Positions 1 to 12,515 of a stretch of DNA of 64,000 nucleotides are shown piece after piece (position 1 is the stretch's first letter; each line of letters starts with the position of its first letter). The position numbers and the translations under genes are program-made. Below the pieces are notes generated by a model. It worked only from the letters and a program-made list of their open reading frames with translations. It was not told where the DNA came from and did no database searches. The stretch is from Branchiostoma belcheri (Eukaryota; Chordata; Leptocardii; Amphioxiformes; Branchiostomatidae): assembly GCF_001625305.1 (NCBI RefSeq), contig NW_017804376.1:496001-560000 (forward strand). Reading direction: 5' to 3'.

Positions 1-3000
1 ACTGGCAAGGTAAGTTTGTATACAACCTTTCTTCGTGTATGGTGTAAAGCTATGGTATTTCTATAATATATATCACTATATGGTGATGAAATACTTCTGA
101 TTTTAGACATCAGAAAGACAACCCTTTTTGGGGTCTAGTTTTCAGTAGAACCTTTTCTATCCAGGCATGTGAGCCTGAAAAGCTATATTTAGTTAGTGAT
201 TTCAGTGTAATATTTCTTTCTATGTACTAGTAAACGCTGATTTTTGTACAAAACTTTCTTGCTGACTATGGTTTAGAGTTGGCCTATCCACAGGTCTACT
301 CCCTATCCAGCATAACATCATTAAAATGAACTGATTTTATGTAAAGCAGTTGATAAAAGATGTCACAATCTCAAGGATTTTGTTTGACTTCCTTACAGCA
401 TTCGCCAGGACATTACAAACAAGGAGGAGAAGCTCCGGATTCAGAGGAATAACAGGTAAACAAATCCTGCAACATCCATTATAATTGTGCTGTCTGTGTG
501 CTGTTTTTTGTGCTGCCTATAGGTGTGAAGTTAAAAGTACCAAGATTTGAAAACTAGTTTCATAAGCTTGTAAGTTGAAGATTTTACTACCCTGACATAT
601 AGGTTCACTATAAATGTCATAGTGGTTCTAGCGTTTACTCTAATCAAGCATTGCTGTTATTCTTAATGCCTGTGCTGTTTGAGTTCTATTGGTATGTACT
701 TATGCTGTTTTTTGTCTGATTAAGTGCATTACAAAAGTCTGACATGAAGTCAGCTTTGATTTTCACAGCTTACAAGCTGATCTGAAGACCCAGCCCAACT
801 CAGGATGCAACCTCGTTGCAACAAAACCCCACATAGTGTGTTTCACGCCTGACCAAGCTGCCACAAGGTCCAACCTGGCCATCACCAAACCCAACCTTGT
901 GTGGTTTGAACCGGACAATGCTGAAGAACCAGTTACTAGGTAGGCAGGACCACCTAGGTACTCAAGCCACACACAGTCTATAGATTTTGCAGTTGTTTTA
1001 AACAATCATTGACACTAATACTAGTAATAGTCATTTCATCTGCATTTTGTTGAGCTGAAGTCCCTTAATGACCACTTGGCACCATAAAGTTATTGATGTG
1101 GAATACATCTTTTCAATATTTTTTATCTTATCATTTACAGTTGCCATGGTGACCAGAACACCCTACCCACCTCAGGACATAACCTTGCTGCAACAAAACC
1201 CCACATAGTGTGTTTCACGCCTGACAAAGCTGCCACAAGGTCCAACCTGGCCATCACCAAACCCAACCTTGTGTGGCTGGAACCGGACAACGTTGAACCT
1301 AGGTAAGCAGGACCATCTTGGTACTCAAGCTACACATAGTCCTTACATATAGTGCCAAATACTACAGGCACCAGGCACGTCCCTTATGTACCTTATGTTA
1401 CAGTGAGCTCCACTCGGAGCATACCGGCAGACAGGAGGTGGAAGAAAAGTTAAAAGCAGCAGGAGTTGGCGAGTTCTTCCCCAGTCATCACCAGGACAAG
1501 GTCACCCTTCTTGAGGAGGAACTGGAACTTGTACAGTTCATGAAGGATGAAGCGGACGCTAATCTCATGGAGCAAAAGAAGTAAGTTTCTTTTGAACTAT
1601 AGCAAAGGTTCTACAGTCGAGTAATGTGCAACAATAGGTGTACTCTGTGGTTTAAAGAAAAAAAGCCAGTAAGAAATTAAAAACATGCTGTTGGGATGGC
1701 CTTTTATCTTCAAGAATCAAACGAAAAAGGAAAATTGTCATTTGTTATGAAAAAAAAACTCAAAGAACTGAGGGTTGAGATCACAGACTTTGAAGTATTG
1801 TAACACACTCTACACAGTCACACACACACACACACAAATACACACAGACACAGACATACATTAAACATATCATACAAATGGCCTGGCAGACTCCTTCCTG
1901 TTCCTAACTGCTGCCCATCCCATTCCTACAGACTCAACAAAGAGCTTCAGAAGACTATTGAGAGGTGAGCAGAACTTCCTCTTTCCTTTCTTCCTTCCTT
2001 CTGGCAGGACTTCTCCATACAGAAATCACAAAGTACAGGAACATCTACACTTCTGCCCTTAGCTTTTAGTTCAGTCTACTCATGCTGTAACAGTTGTAAT
2101 TTTACTCTTATGTTGTTTTAGTTCCGACTTACTGATCATGCTGTACTGGGACTGATTAAGGGACTTGCAAGAGTTGGACAAACAAACCATTAGTTTTGTC
2201 TTGCTGTGTCAATGCAATTCCAGACTTGACCAGACTTCCATATGATTGTGTATGTTGTATATATGACAATTTGAAACATTCATCATTTACAGTTTGCAGG
2301 CTGATCTGAAGACCCGAACAAAGTCAGGAAGCAACCTCGTTGCAACCCAACCCCACATAGTGTGTTTCACGCCTGACCAAGCTTCCACAAGGTCCAACCT
2401 GGCCATCACCGAACCCAACCTTGTGTGGCTGGAACCGGACAACGTTGAGCAACTCACTAGGTAAGCAGGACCATCTTGGTACTCAAGCTACACATATAGT
2501 CCTTACATATAGTGCCAAATGCTACAGGCACCAGGCATGTCTTTGTTACATTGATTTGTGTCTAGTTGGGGCTGATATATATATATAAGCTGAACATACC
2601 TGTCCTTGGTGCTGAACACCATCCACCATCCATCCCTTGCTTTTCACCTCCAGTGCCTTTCCCACCTTGCCCTACATCATCCATGATGTGATGTGAATTG
2701 TCCACCGTCCTTACATAAGAACTATGCCATAATAACTTGCTAAATTGTTCAGTATTTTATTGCCTGTCATAATATTACATCTGAACATATGCTTGAAAGC
2801 ACATTCAATTTATTCTAAGGTTTAAGAAAAGACAGTCCTATTGAGAAGTGTAACTCTGATTCCCCCTTTCCCCCAGGACATCTGATGACACTAATGACAT
2901 CCCCACAGCAGACGTTGATCCATTTTACATCATCCAGTTAGAGGCTGAGTTAACAGCAATGAGACTGTAAGTACTCAACATATCTTTTATTCAATTTTAA

Positions 3001-6000
3001 CACAGGAAATACCTGGACATATGATTAGCAGATTTTAGATGTTCCTCTATACAAAGATCCCATGTCCACATTGGAGTCCAGAACTAGGGATTCTAACCCT
3101 CAGGCATGTGTCTCATTGTCATCATCATTGACTGTATTGGTCGGGGTACCGCTCCTTACAGGGCCTAAAAATGTGTCTATGATCTATTATAAACAGTAGG
3201 GTTGGTAACTACAATCACTGCCTACAAGCATGTATCATAATAAACCAAAACTGTGTTGGATATTACCTTTACTGCAGTCAGGCAATATATGAAATCACAG
3301 ACATCTTTATTGTTTTCTTGTCTTCATAACAGGACTGTTGAAGACCTCACAGTGCAGCTAAGAACGTAGGTCTTCTTCCTCTCACTCAAACTTGATCTTT
3401 TACATGATTGTTCATTATATCTACTGAAGTTAACATCTTTAACTATTACAAAAGTTTCCCCTACAAAGAAACATTTTGTCCCAGAGCTGCATTATTACAT
3501 GAAAGATGATTGGTTTTAAATCCTTGCAGGGCAAACCGCAGCATTGATGAGTTGAACGATGCCAACGAGAATCTAGAAGAAGACCTCCAAGGGTTACAGA
3601 CGAGGTATGTCATCATCTTTACTTTTCACTTTGCATTTATAACATTTTCCCCTAGAAAAGAAACTTTTGTCCTAGATCTGCATTATTAATTAAAAATGAT
3701 TGTTTTAAATCCTTGCAGGGCCAACTTTCGCATAGATCAGCTATACGCTATTTGCAGTAAAATGGAAACAGAGCTGAAAGAGACGAGGTATGTCATCCAT
3801 TATGGCTCTCACTCCAACTTTGTCTTCCATGCCTGTTTGTTATGTCTTCAAATTTTGGTTTGGCTTTACAGCTGCATAATCAGTGTTGTGTTTGTTACCT
3901 TAAGAATACTTGGGGACACGGGTGCAACATATCCTCAATTCTGTTAGTAATTAGCAAGAAAAAAAAGGTGAAAACCAGTCAAACATTTAACATGTTCTTG
4001 CCTGTCTATCCTCAGACCTGCGCATGCGGATTCGGAGAGTGATACTGAGTCTATCTGTTCCACTGACAGCCTAGACGACGGCTTTCCATCCAGGACTGAC
4101 AAACTAGACAACGTCATAAGTACCAGGAGTATTGCAGTAGGTACAGAGGCCAAGGAGACAGACCAAGCTTCCACAAGGTCCAACCTGGCCATCACCGAAC
4201 CCAACCTTGTGTGGCTGGAACCAGACAACGTTGAACAACTCACTAGGTAAGCAGGACCATCTTCGTACTCAAGATTCACATAGTCCTTACATATAGTGGC
4301 AAATACTACAGGCACCAGGCATGTCTTTGTTATATTGATTTTGTGTCTAGTTGGGGATGATATATATATAAGCTGAACATACCTGTCCTTGGTGCTGAAC
4401 ACCATCCACCATCCATCCTTTGATTTTCACCTCCAGTGCCTTTCCCACCTTGCCCTACGTACATCATCCATGATGTGATGTGAATTGTCCACCATCCTTA
4501 CATAAGAACTATGCCATAATAACTTGCTAAATTGTTCAGTATTTTATTGCCTGTCATAATATTACATCTGAACATATGCTTGAAAGCACATTCAATTTAT
4601 TCTAAGGTTTAAGAAAAGACAGTCCTATTGAGAACTGTAACTCTGATTCCCCCTTTCCCCCAGGACATCTGATGACAGTAATGACATCCCCACAGCAGAC
4701 GTTGATCCATTTTACATCATCCAGTTAGAGGCTGAGTTAACAGCAATGAGACTGTAAGTACTCAGGATATCTTTTATTCAATTTAAACACAGGAAATACC
4801 TGGACATATGATTAGCAGATTTTAGATGTTCCTCTATAAAAAGATCCCATGTCCACATTGGAGTCCAGAACTAGGGATTCTAACCCTCAGGCTTGTGTCT
4901 CATTGTCATCATCATTGACTGCATTGGTCGGGGTACCGCCCCTTACAGGGCATAAAAATGTGTCTATGAGTATTATAAACAGGAGGGTTGGTAACTACAA
5001 TCACTGCCTACAAGCATGTATCATAATAAACCAAAACTGTGTTGGATATTACCTTTATTGCAGTCAAGCAATATATGAAATCACAAACATCTTTATTGTT
5101 TTCTTGTCTTCATAACAGGAATGTTGAAGACCTCACAGTGCAGCTAAGAACGTAGGTCTTCTTCCTCTCACTCCAACTTGGTCTTTTACATGTTCATTAT
5201 ATCTACTGAAGTTAACATCAGATCTTTAACTATTACAAAAGTTTCCCCTACAAAGAAACATTTTGTCCCAGAGCTGCATTATTACATGAAAGATGATTGG
5301 TTTTAAATCCTTGCAGGGCCAACAGCAGCATTGATGAGCTAAACGATGCCAACGACAAACTGGAAGAAGAGCTGGAAGGGTTACAGACGAGGTTTGTCAT
5401 CATCTTTATTTTTCACTTTGCATTTATAACATTTTCCCCTAGAAAAGAAACTTTTGTCCCAGATCTGCATTATTAATTAAAAATGATTGTTTTAAATCCT
5501 TGCAGGGCCAACTTTCGCATAGATCAGCTGTACGCTATTTGCATTAAAATGGAAACAGAGCTGAAAGAGACGAGGTATGTCATCCATTATGGCTCCCACT
5601 CCAACTTTGTCTTCCATGCCTGTTTGTTATGTCTTCAACTTTTGCAGCATTTCTAAACAAATGATTGCACTGATTACATACTTTGATCTTTGAAGAGATT
5701 CATCAGTCACGTATAGTACAAGTTCAGTAAGATAATTCTTTCAATCAGTGACTATTAAATCCTAAGGTACATACCTCCGAATTTTCGACGACTAGTCAGT
5801 TCGTCTTGGTCACGGAATAATCCTAGTCTCGCAAGATAACGCGAGACAAGGACGAGACTTGCGTGGATCTTCTGCCCCCCTCTGCCTCCTTGCGGAGTAG
5901 AGGTAGGTAGGGCTTAGGCAGCTCCCAGCCGTGACCAAGACGAACTGACTACTGTCGTCGAAAATTCGGAGGTATGTACCTTAGGATTTAATAGTCACTG

Positions 6001-9000
6001 ATTGAAAGAATTATCTTACTGAACTTATACTTTGATCTGTTCTAAAAACCACTTGACATTTGTGAAACCTTTAGGATTGCTTGTGTGAAACACAAGAAAT
6101 ACCTACATGATCAGCATTTCAAGATTTTCCTCTATAAAAAGTCTCTTTGTCCCATCGATGCATTAATTATTACATTAAAGCTGCATTTCTTTCAATTTTC
6201 TATCTGCAGCTCCAACACTGCTAGCACAGAGCTAGTCTCTGACAAAGATAAATTGAATATAATGAAATGAAGGAGATGAGATCACAGATTCTGGGGTAGA
6301 TCTACAATTTTAATGAATCTTTTTGGAGACTATAACCTTCTTGGCTGTACCAAGGCAACTTAATGAGCAGAGTCCCAGAGATGCATTATCACATCAAAGA
6401 TGATTGTTTTGAATCCTTGCAGGGCCAATGCCAGCATTACTGAACTGCAGAATACCATTGACAGCTTAGAAGCAGAGATCCAAGAGTTACAGATGAGGTA
6501 TGTCATCATCTTTACCTGTGACTTGACATTTATCTTAAAAAATCCCCTACAAAAGAAACTTTTGTCCAAACATAATGCCCAGAGCTGCATTGTTACATCA
6601 AAGATGATTGTTTTAAATACTTGCAGCACCGAGACCGACATTGCTGAGCTGAATGCTGTTAATGACCAACTGACAGCAGAGATTCAAGAGTTACAAAAGT
6701 ATGTTAGCCGTCATGGCTCTTTCTGCTCTCACTCCAACTTTGTCTTCCATAAACTGTTCATTATATCTATAGATCGTTTTAAACAATCATTGAGACTAAT
6801 AGTCATTTCATCTGCATTTTGCTGACCTGAAGTCCCTTAATGACACACCATAAAGTTCTTGATGTGGAATACATCTTTTCTGTATTGTTTATTTTATCAT
6901 TTACAGGTTACAAGCTGATCTGAAGACCCGGCCAAACTCAGGACGTAACCTTACTGCAACCAAACCCCACATAGTGTGTTTCACCCCTGACCTAGCAACC
7001 ACAAGGTCCAACCTGACCATCACCGAACCCAACCTTGTGTGGCTCGAACCAGACAACGTTGAACCTAGGTAAGCAGGACCATCTTGGTACTCAAGCTACA
7101 CATAGTCCTTATATATAGTGCCAAATACTACAGGCACCAGGCTTGTCTTTGTTACATTGATTTTGTGTCTAGTTGGTCATTGAAAGTCATTGATTGGTTT
7201 GGCTTTACAGCTGCATAATCAGTGTTGTGTTTGTTACCTTAAGAATACTTGGGGACACGAGTGCAACATATCCTCAATTCTGTTAGTAATTAGCAAGAAA
7301 AAAAAGGTGAAAACCAGTCAAACATTAACATGTTCTTGCCTGTCTATCCTCAGACCTGCGCATGCAGATTTGGAGAGTGATACTGAGTCTATCTGTTCAA
7401 CTGACAGCCTAGATGATGGCTTTCCATCCAGGACTGACAAACTAGACAACGTCAGAAGTACCAGGAGTATTGCAGTAGGTACAGAGGCCAAGGAGACAGA
7501 CCTTGCTTCCACAAGGTCCAACCTGGCCATCACCGAACCCAACCTTGTGTGGCTGGAACCAGACAACGTTGAACAACTCACTAGGTAAGCAGGACCATCT
7601 TGGTACTCAAGCTACACATAGTCCTTACATATAGTGCCAAATACTACAGGCACCAGGCACGTCTTTGTTACATTGATTTGTGTCTAGTTGGGGCTGATAT
7701 ATATATATAAGCTGAACATACCTTTCCTTGGTGCTGAACACCATCCACCATCCATCCTTTGATTTTCACCTCCAGTGCCTTTCCCACCTTCCCCTACATC
7801 ATCCATGTGAATTTTTTGTCTTCACATTCAATTTATTCTAAGGTTTAAGAAAAGACAGTCCTATTGAGAAGTATAACTCTGATTCCCCCTTTCCCCCAGG
7901 ACATCTGATGACAGTAATGACATCCCCACAGCAGACGTTGATCCTTTTTACATCATCCAGTTAGAGGCTGAGTTAACAGCAATGAGACTGTAAGTACTCA
8001 GGATATCTTTTATTCAATTTAAACACAGGAAATACCTGGACATATGATTAGCAGATTTTAGATGTTCCTCCATAAAAAGATCCCATGTCCACATTGGAGT
8101 CCAGAACTAGGGATTCTAACCCTCAGGCATGTGTCTCATTGTCATCATCATTGACTGTATTGGTCGGGGTACCGCTCCTTACAGGGCCTAAAAATGTGTC
8201 TATGATCTATTATAAACAGGAGGGTTGGTAACTACAATCACTGCCTACAAGCATGTATCATAATAAACCAAAACTGTGTTGGATATTACCTTTATTGCAG
8301 TCAAGCAATATATGAAATCACAGACATCTTTATTGTTTTCTTGTCTTCATAACAGGAATGTTGAAGACCTCACAGTGCAGCTAAGAACGTAGGTCTTCTT
8401 CCTCTCACTCCAACTTGGTCTTTTACATGTTCATTATATCTACTGAAGTTAACATCTTTAACTATTACAAAAGTTTCCCCTACAAAGGAACATTTTGTCC
8501 CAGAGCTGCATTATTACATGAAAGATGATTGGTTTTAAATCCTTGCAGGGCAAACCGCAGCATTGATGAGTTGAACGATGCCAACGACAAACTGGAAGAA
8601 GAGCTGGAAGGGTTACAGACGAGGTTTGTCATCATCTTTATTTTTCACTTTGCATTTATAACATTTTCCCCTAGAAAAGAAACTTTTGTCCCAGATCTGC
8701 ATTATTAATTAAAAATGATTGTTTTAAATGCTTGCAGGGCCAACTTTCGCATAGATCAGCTATACGCTATTTGCTTTAAAATGGAAACAGAGCTGAAAGA
8801 GACGAGGTATGTCATCCATTATGGCTCCCACTCCAACTTTGTCTTCCATGCCTGTTTGTTATGTCTTCAACTTTTGCAGCATTTCTAAACAATGATTGTT
8901 TTAAATACTTGCAGCACCAAGACCATTGCTGAGCTGAATGCTGTTAATGACCAACTGACAGCAGAGATTCAAGAGTTACAAACGTATGTAAGCCTTCATG

Positions 9001-12000
9001 GCTCTTTCTGCTCTCACTCCAACTTTGTCTTCCATAACTGTTCATTATATCTATAGATCGTTTTAAACAATCATTGACACTAATAGTCATTTCATCTGCA
9101 TTTTGCTGACCTTAAGTCCCTTAATGACACACCATAAAGTTCTTGATGTGGAATACATCTTTCCTTTATTTTTGATTTTATCATTTACAGCTTACAAGCT
9201 GATCTGAACACCCGGCCCAACTCAGGACGTAACCTTACTGCAACCCAACCCCACATAGTGTGTTTCATGCCTGACCAAGCTTCCACAAGGTCCAACCTGG
9301 CCATCACCGAACCCAACCTTGTGTGGTTGGAACCAGACAACGTTTTACCTAGGTAAGCAGGACAACATTGGTACATATGCCATGCATATGCATAGTCCTT
9401 GGTGCCAAATACTATCCCCACATAGGTAACAGGTATGCCTTTGTTATCTTTGTGTCTTAGTTGGGCTGATATATTTGTTACTAACTTTGGAAGGAATTTT
9501 GAACAACTAGGGGGAAACATTATTTAAAATACCAACAAGAGGCCAGTATGGGAGTCAACATGGAAGCTTACTAAAGATTAGTTGATTAGGAACAGTTACG
9601 TTAACCAATGGAAATCACAAGCTCAAACTCTGAAACAAAAGTCAGATGCTTAACATCAGAGAACCAGGCAGGCCTGATTCCATCTGGCTTACAAGTCAGT
9701 TGCCTTGAAGAGCCTAGTCTGGGAACAGATCAGTCTGAGGGCCACACAGGGAGTGTGATTTAACCAGGCCACGTACCATCGCTCTCTCTCCGAGAACTCT
9801 AAAAGTGTGTGCTTTTTTTCTGCATTTGCAGGAAAGTGGAGAACCTGGAGAAAGAGCTTAAGAGGTTTGTGAACTCTTTTGATAATTTTTTTCTTGATTG
9901 TTTGTTGGTTTAAATCTAATATAATAATACATGTAATTATATGGACACTTGCACAGAGACCTATGGATGACATTTGTGCCAATTCCTTACAGGTTAACGG
10001 AGTCCAAAGACAAGGAAGAGTCTTGTAACAAAAGGTAGGCTGTTGTTTGTCGAGTTTTACTTCAGCTCTTAAGTATGTTTCTGTCTGTACTTCACAGTGG
10101 TTGCACATTACTTTTCAACCTCCCTAAAATGTTCTCAGTACATCTTTTTATTCATTAGGTATTGTATGTTACTTTGCTGTTACAGTATTTTATCAAGTTT
10201 TGTACACTTAGATATCAGTGTATATCATGTTGCTTAAGAGGGCTTTGAAACAATGCTGAGGGCAATTTTATGCATCAGTGATGATGTAACTCTGACCCCT
10301 ACTGTACTGCTGAAATATAGCAGCTCCTAACATAACTGTTTACTTCTCCCTAACCACAGAGAGCTTAAGCAGTCAAAATGTTATTAATACATGTAGAACG
10401 TGCTACAATCCTTTGGGTGGTGGCAGGGTGGGGTCCCGTGTAGTTGAGAGTTCTGTTAGCGTTATCTTCATGGTCAGCTACTTATCTTTCTAGTTTTCTC
10501 AATTGAACCCTCTATCCATCTTAACTTCTTTCTCTCCCTGCAGGCTACTTGGGGAACTGGAGGAAGCAGACATAAAGTAAGAGCTGCTGTTAAAAACTTT
10601 GGAAGGCTTCATTGCCAAAAGTTCTGTGTGGCAAACAGTCTTTATGTCATTTCCTTGGTTTTCTGACATTTCAAAACTAGCAAGTGGTCAAGATAAAAGC
10701 AGAGCGCTGGATTGAAAGATTATATCTGACTGTATATTGGAAACTTTGTATATCATAATGAGGTACTCAAAACCAACTTTTTTCCCTGATTTTTCCACAG
10801 ATTGGCAAGGACAGAGCTCGAGATTGAAGACTTAAAGTGCAAATTGGCGATTCTTGAGTCAGGCGGCTTCTGGTGGCACGGGTAAGTCTATCTTTATTTC
10901 AACAGTAATTGATTGGTTTGACTAACACGCAGCTGATGCTGCCCAACTTACAGTTATCAGCGTTGTGATTTTAAGTGATTACCTTAAGAATACTTAGGGA
11001 CACAAGTGCAACATATCCTCAATTCTGTTGGTAATTAGCAAGAAAAAAAGGTGAAAACCAGTCAAACATTTAACATGTTCTTGCCTGTCTATCCTCAGAC
11101 CTGCGCATGCGGATTCGGAGAGTGATACTGAGTCTATCTGTTCCACTGACAGCCTAGACGACGGCTTTCTATCCGGGACCAACAAACCAGACAACGTCAG
11201 AAGTACCAGGAGTATTGCAGTAGGTACAGAGGACAACGAGACGGACAGCTTCGAACATCAAGCCATGATCAAATGTCAATCTGAAATGGAAGCTGCAAAC
11301 ATAAAGTAAGAGCTGCTGTTAAAAACTTTGGAAGGCTTCGTTGCCAAAAGTTCTGTGTGGCAAACTGTTTGATATTAGGCCAGTCTTTATGTCATTTCCT
11401 TGGTTTTCTGACATTTAAAAAAATAGCAAGTGGTCAAGATGAAATCAGAGCACTGGAGTGAAAGATTGAATCTGTTTGTACATCTGAAACCTTGTGTACC
11501 ATAATAAGGTACTCAAAACCAACTTTTCTCCCTCCCCTTCCACAGATTGGCAAGGACAGAGCTCGAGATTGAAGACTTAAAGTGCAAATTGGCGATTCTT
11601 GAGTCAGGTGGCTTCTGGTGGCCCTCGTAAGTTCATCTTTATTCAAAAGTCATTGATTGGTTGGCTTACAGCTATCAGCGTTGTGTTTGTAAGTCATTAC
11701 CTTAAGAAGACTTGGGGAAGTAGCGAGAAAATAGGCGAAAAACTTTAAAATTTACATCATGTCCTTCCAGTCAAACATTTATAAACTGTTACATGTTCTT
11801 ATACCTGTCTATCCTCAGACCTGCACATGCAGAATCGGAGAGTGATGCCGAGTCCATCTCTACGTACCTCTCAGACAGTCTAGACGACGCCTTTCGATCC
11901 GGGACCGACAAAGTAGACAACGTCAGAAGTACCAGGACTATTGCAGTAGGTACAGGGGACAACGAGACGGACTACGCCGTACGTCAAACCATGAGTAGCT

Positions 12001-12515
12001 CAACACAAACATGTAACCTCACATGTCAAACATGTTCAACACAAACATCTACGGTCAAAACCACCAGCAGCAGTACCCAAACATGTAACCTCACATGTAA
12101 AACCACCACCAGCAGTACCCAAACATGTAACCTCACATGTAAAACCACCACCAGCAGTACCCAAACATGTAACCTCACATCTCAAACCACCACCACCAGT
12201 ACCCAAACTGACCTCACCCCAAAACGTCTTCGACAAGTGCTCAGTGTCGTTATGTCCCCAACATCACATGATGAAACAGTAGCACTAGAGCTGTTTGGTC
12301 CAGATGAGCCCCGTCCTTCATCGGGTCTGACCCTCCTCCCATCTAATGCAGAGCCCTTGCACGCCCCTCCAGCTGGACCAGACAGAGCACATAAGCTGGC
12401 CAAACATGTTCCGGCCGGGCAATTCTACATGGACTCATTTAAGGTCCTGGGTGGAAGGACCACCTTCACAGTAATCTCTGACCGCGAGCTTGCCGTGGTT
12501 CAGTACCCGCCTTGA
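1..12515 (+). CDS. Large repeat-exon gene (3' part), coiled-coil / Thr-Cys-rich protein, function unknown
   Basis: I do not recognise this gene. The 5' end lies outside the window. Coding exons read from splice sites and frame: (1-9), 399-455, 769-939, 1141-1302, 1404-1580, 1932-1964, 2293-2460, 2877-2966, 3333-3365, 3530-3604, 3719-3787, 4016-4246, 4664-4753, 5119-5151, 5317-5391, 5506-5574, 6423-6497, 6627-6698, 6907-7068, 7354-7584, 7900-7989, 8356-8388, 8549-8623, 8738-8806, 8915-8983, 9191-9352, 9832-9864, 9993-10034, 10544-10576, 10801-10881, 11099-11305, 11546-11626, 11819-12515 (TGA). Every internal exon is divisible by 3 and bounded by phase-2 introns. About 1250 residues are encoded here. 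Short exons give heptad-like segments (IDELNDAN, IAELNAVNDQL, LEIEDLKCKL) suggesting coiled coil. Longer exons repeat a unit with PHIVCFTPD and NLVWLEPDN. No signal peptide or enzyme motif is visible. The exon chain is well supported; which exons join in real transcripts is unknown. Confidence 0.8.
2461..3787 (+). repeat. Exon cassette copy 1 (four exons plus introns)
   Basis: First of three near-identical tandem cassettes inside the repeat-exon gene. It holds exon types C (2877-2966, TSDDTNDIPTADVDPF), D (3333-3365, TVEDLTVQLRT), E (3530-3604, NRSIDELNDAN) and F (3719-3787, NFRIDQLYAIC). The introns match the other copies nearly as well as the exons do, which indicates recent duplication or gene conversion rather than exon-only selection. 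Confidence 0.9.
4247..5574 (+). repeat. Exon cassette copy 2
   Basis: Second copy of the C-D-E-F cassette, with exons 4664-4753, 5119-5151, 5317-5391 and 5506-5574. It has the same length as copy 1 to within a base or two, and the intron text matches almost throughout. It is preceded by the hybrid exon 4016-4246. Confidence 0.9.
5676..6039. mobile_element. Intronic MITE with long inverted arms
   Basis: The stretch starting at about 5721 (AGTTCAGTAAGATAATTC) through about 5815 reappears in reverse complement at about 5929-6025, giving arms of about 95 bases around a GC-richer centre. It sits in an intron of the repeat-exon gene, just after cassette copy 2, and is absent after copies 1 and 3. 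The 11-base word TACTTTGATCT occurs on both sides (near 5679 and 6029), so it may be a target-site duplication. No coding capacity is seen, so it is probably a non-autonomous DNA transposon. Confidence 0.8.
7585..8806 (+). repeat. Exon cassette copy 3
   Basis: Third copy of the C-D-E-F cassette, with exons 7900-7989, 8356-8388, 8549-8623 and 8738-8806. It is about 105 bases shorter than the others because part of the first intron is missing near 7807. It is followed directly by a type H exon (8915-8983) that resembles 6627-6698. Confidence 0.9.
12050..12213 (+). repeat. In-frame 42-bp coding tandem repeat (Thr/Ser/Cys-rich)
   Basis: Within the last exon of the repeat-exon gene, a 42-base unit repeats in frame. 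It encodes 14 residues of the form KTTTSSTQTCNLTC. There are about three close copies plus degenerate flanking ones starting near 11990. Because the unit is a multiple of 3, copy-number changes keep the frame open to the stop at 12513-12515. Confidence 0.9.

Noticed and set aside
9689-10108. 139-codon minus-strand ORF
   Set aside because: Antisense to short, well-supported exons 9832-9864 and 9993-10034 of the repeat-exon gene; no domain.
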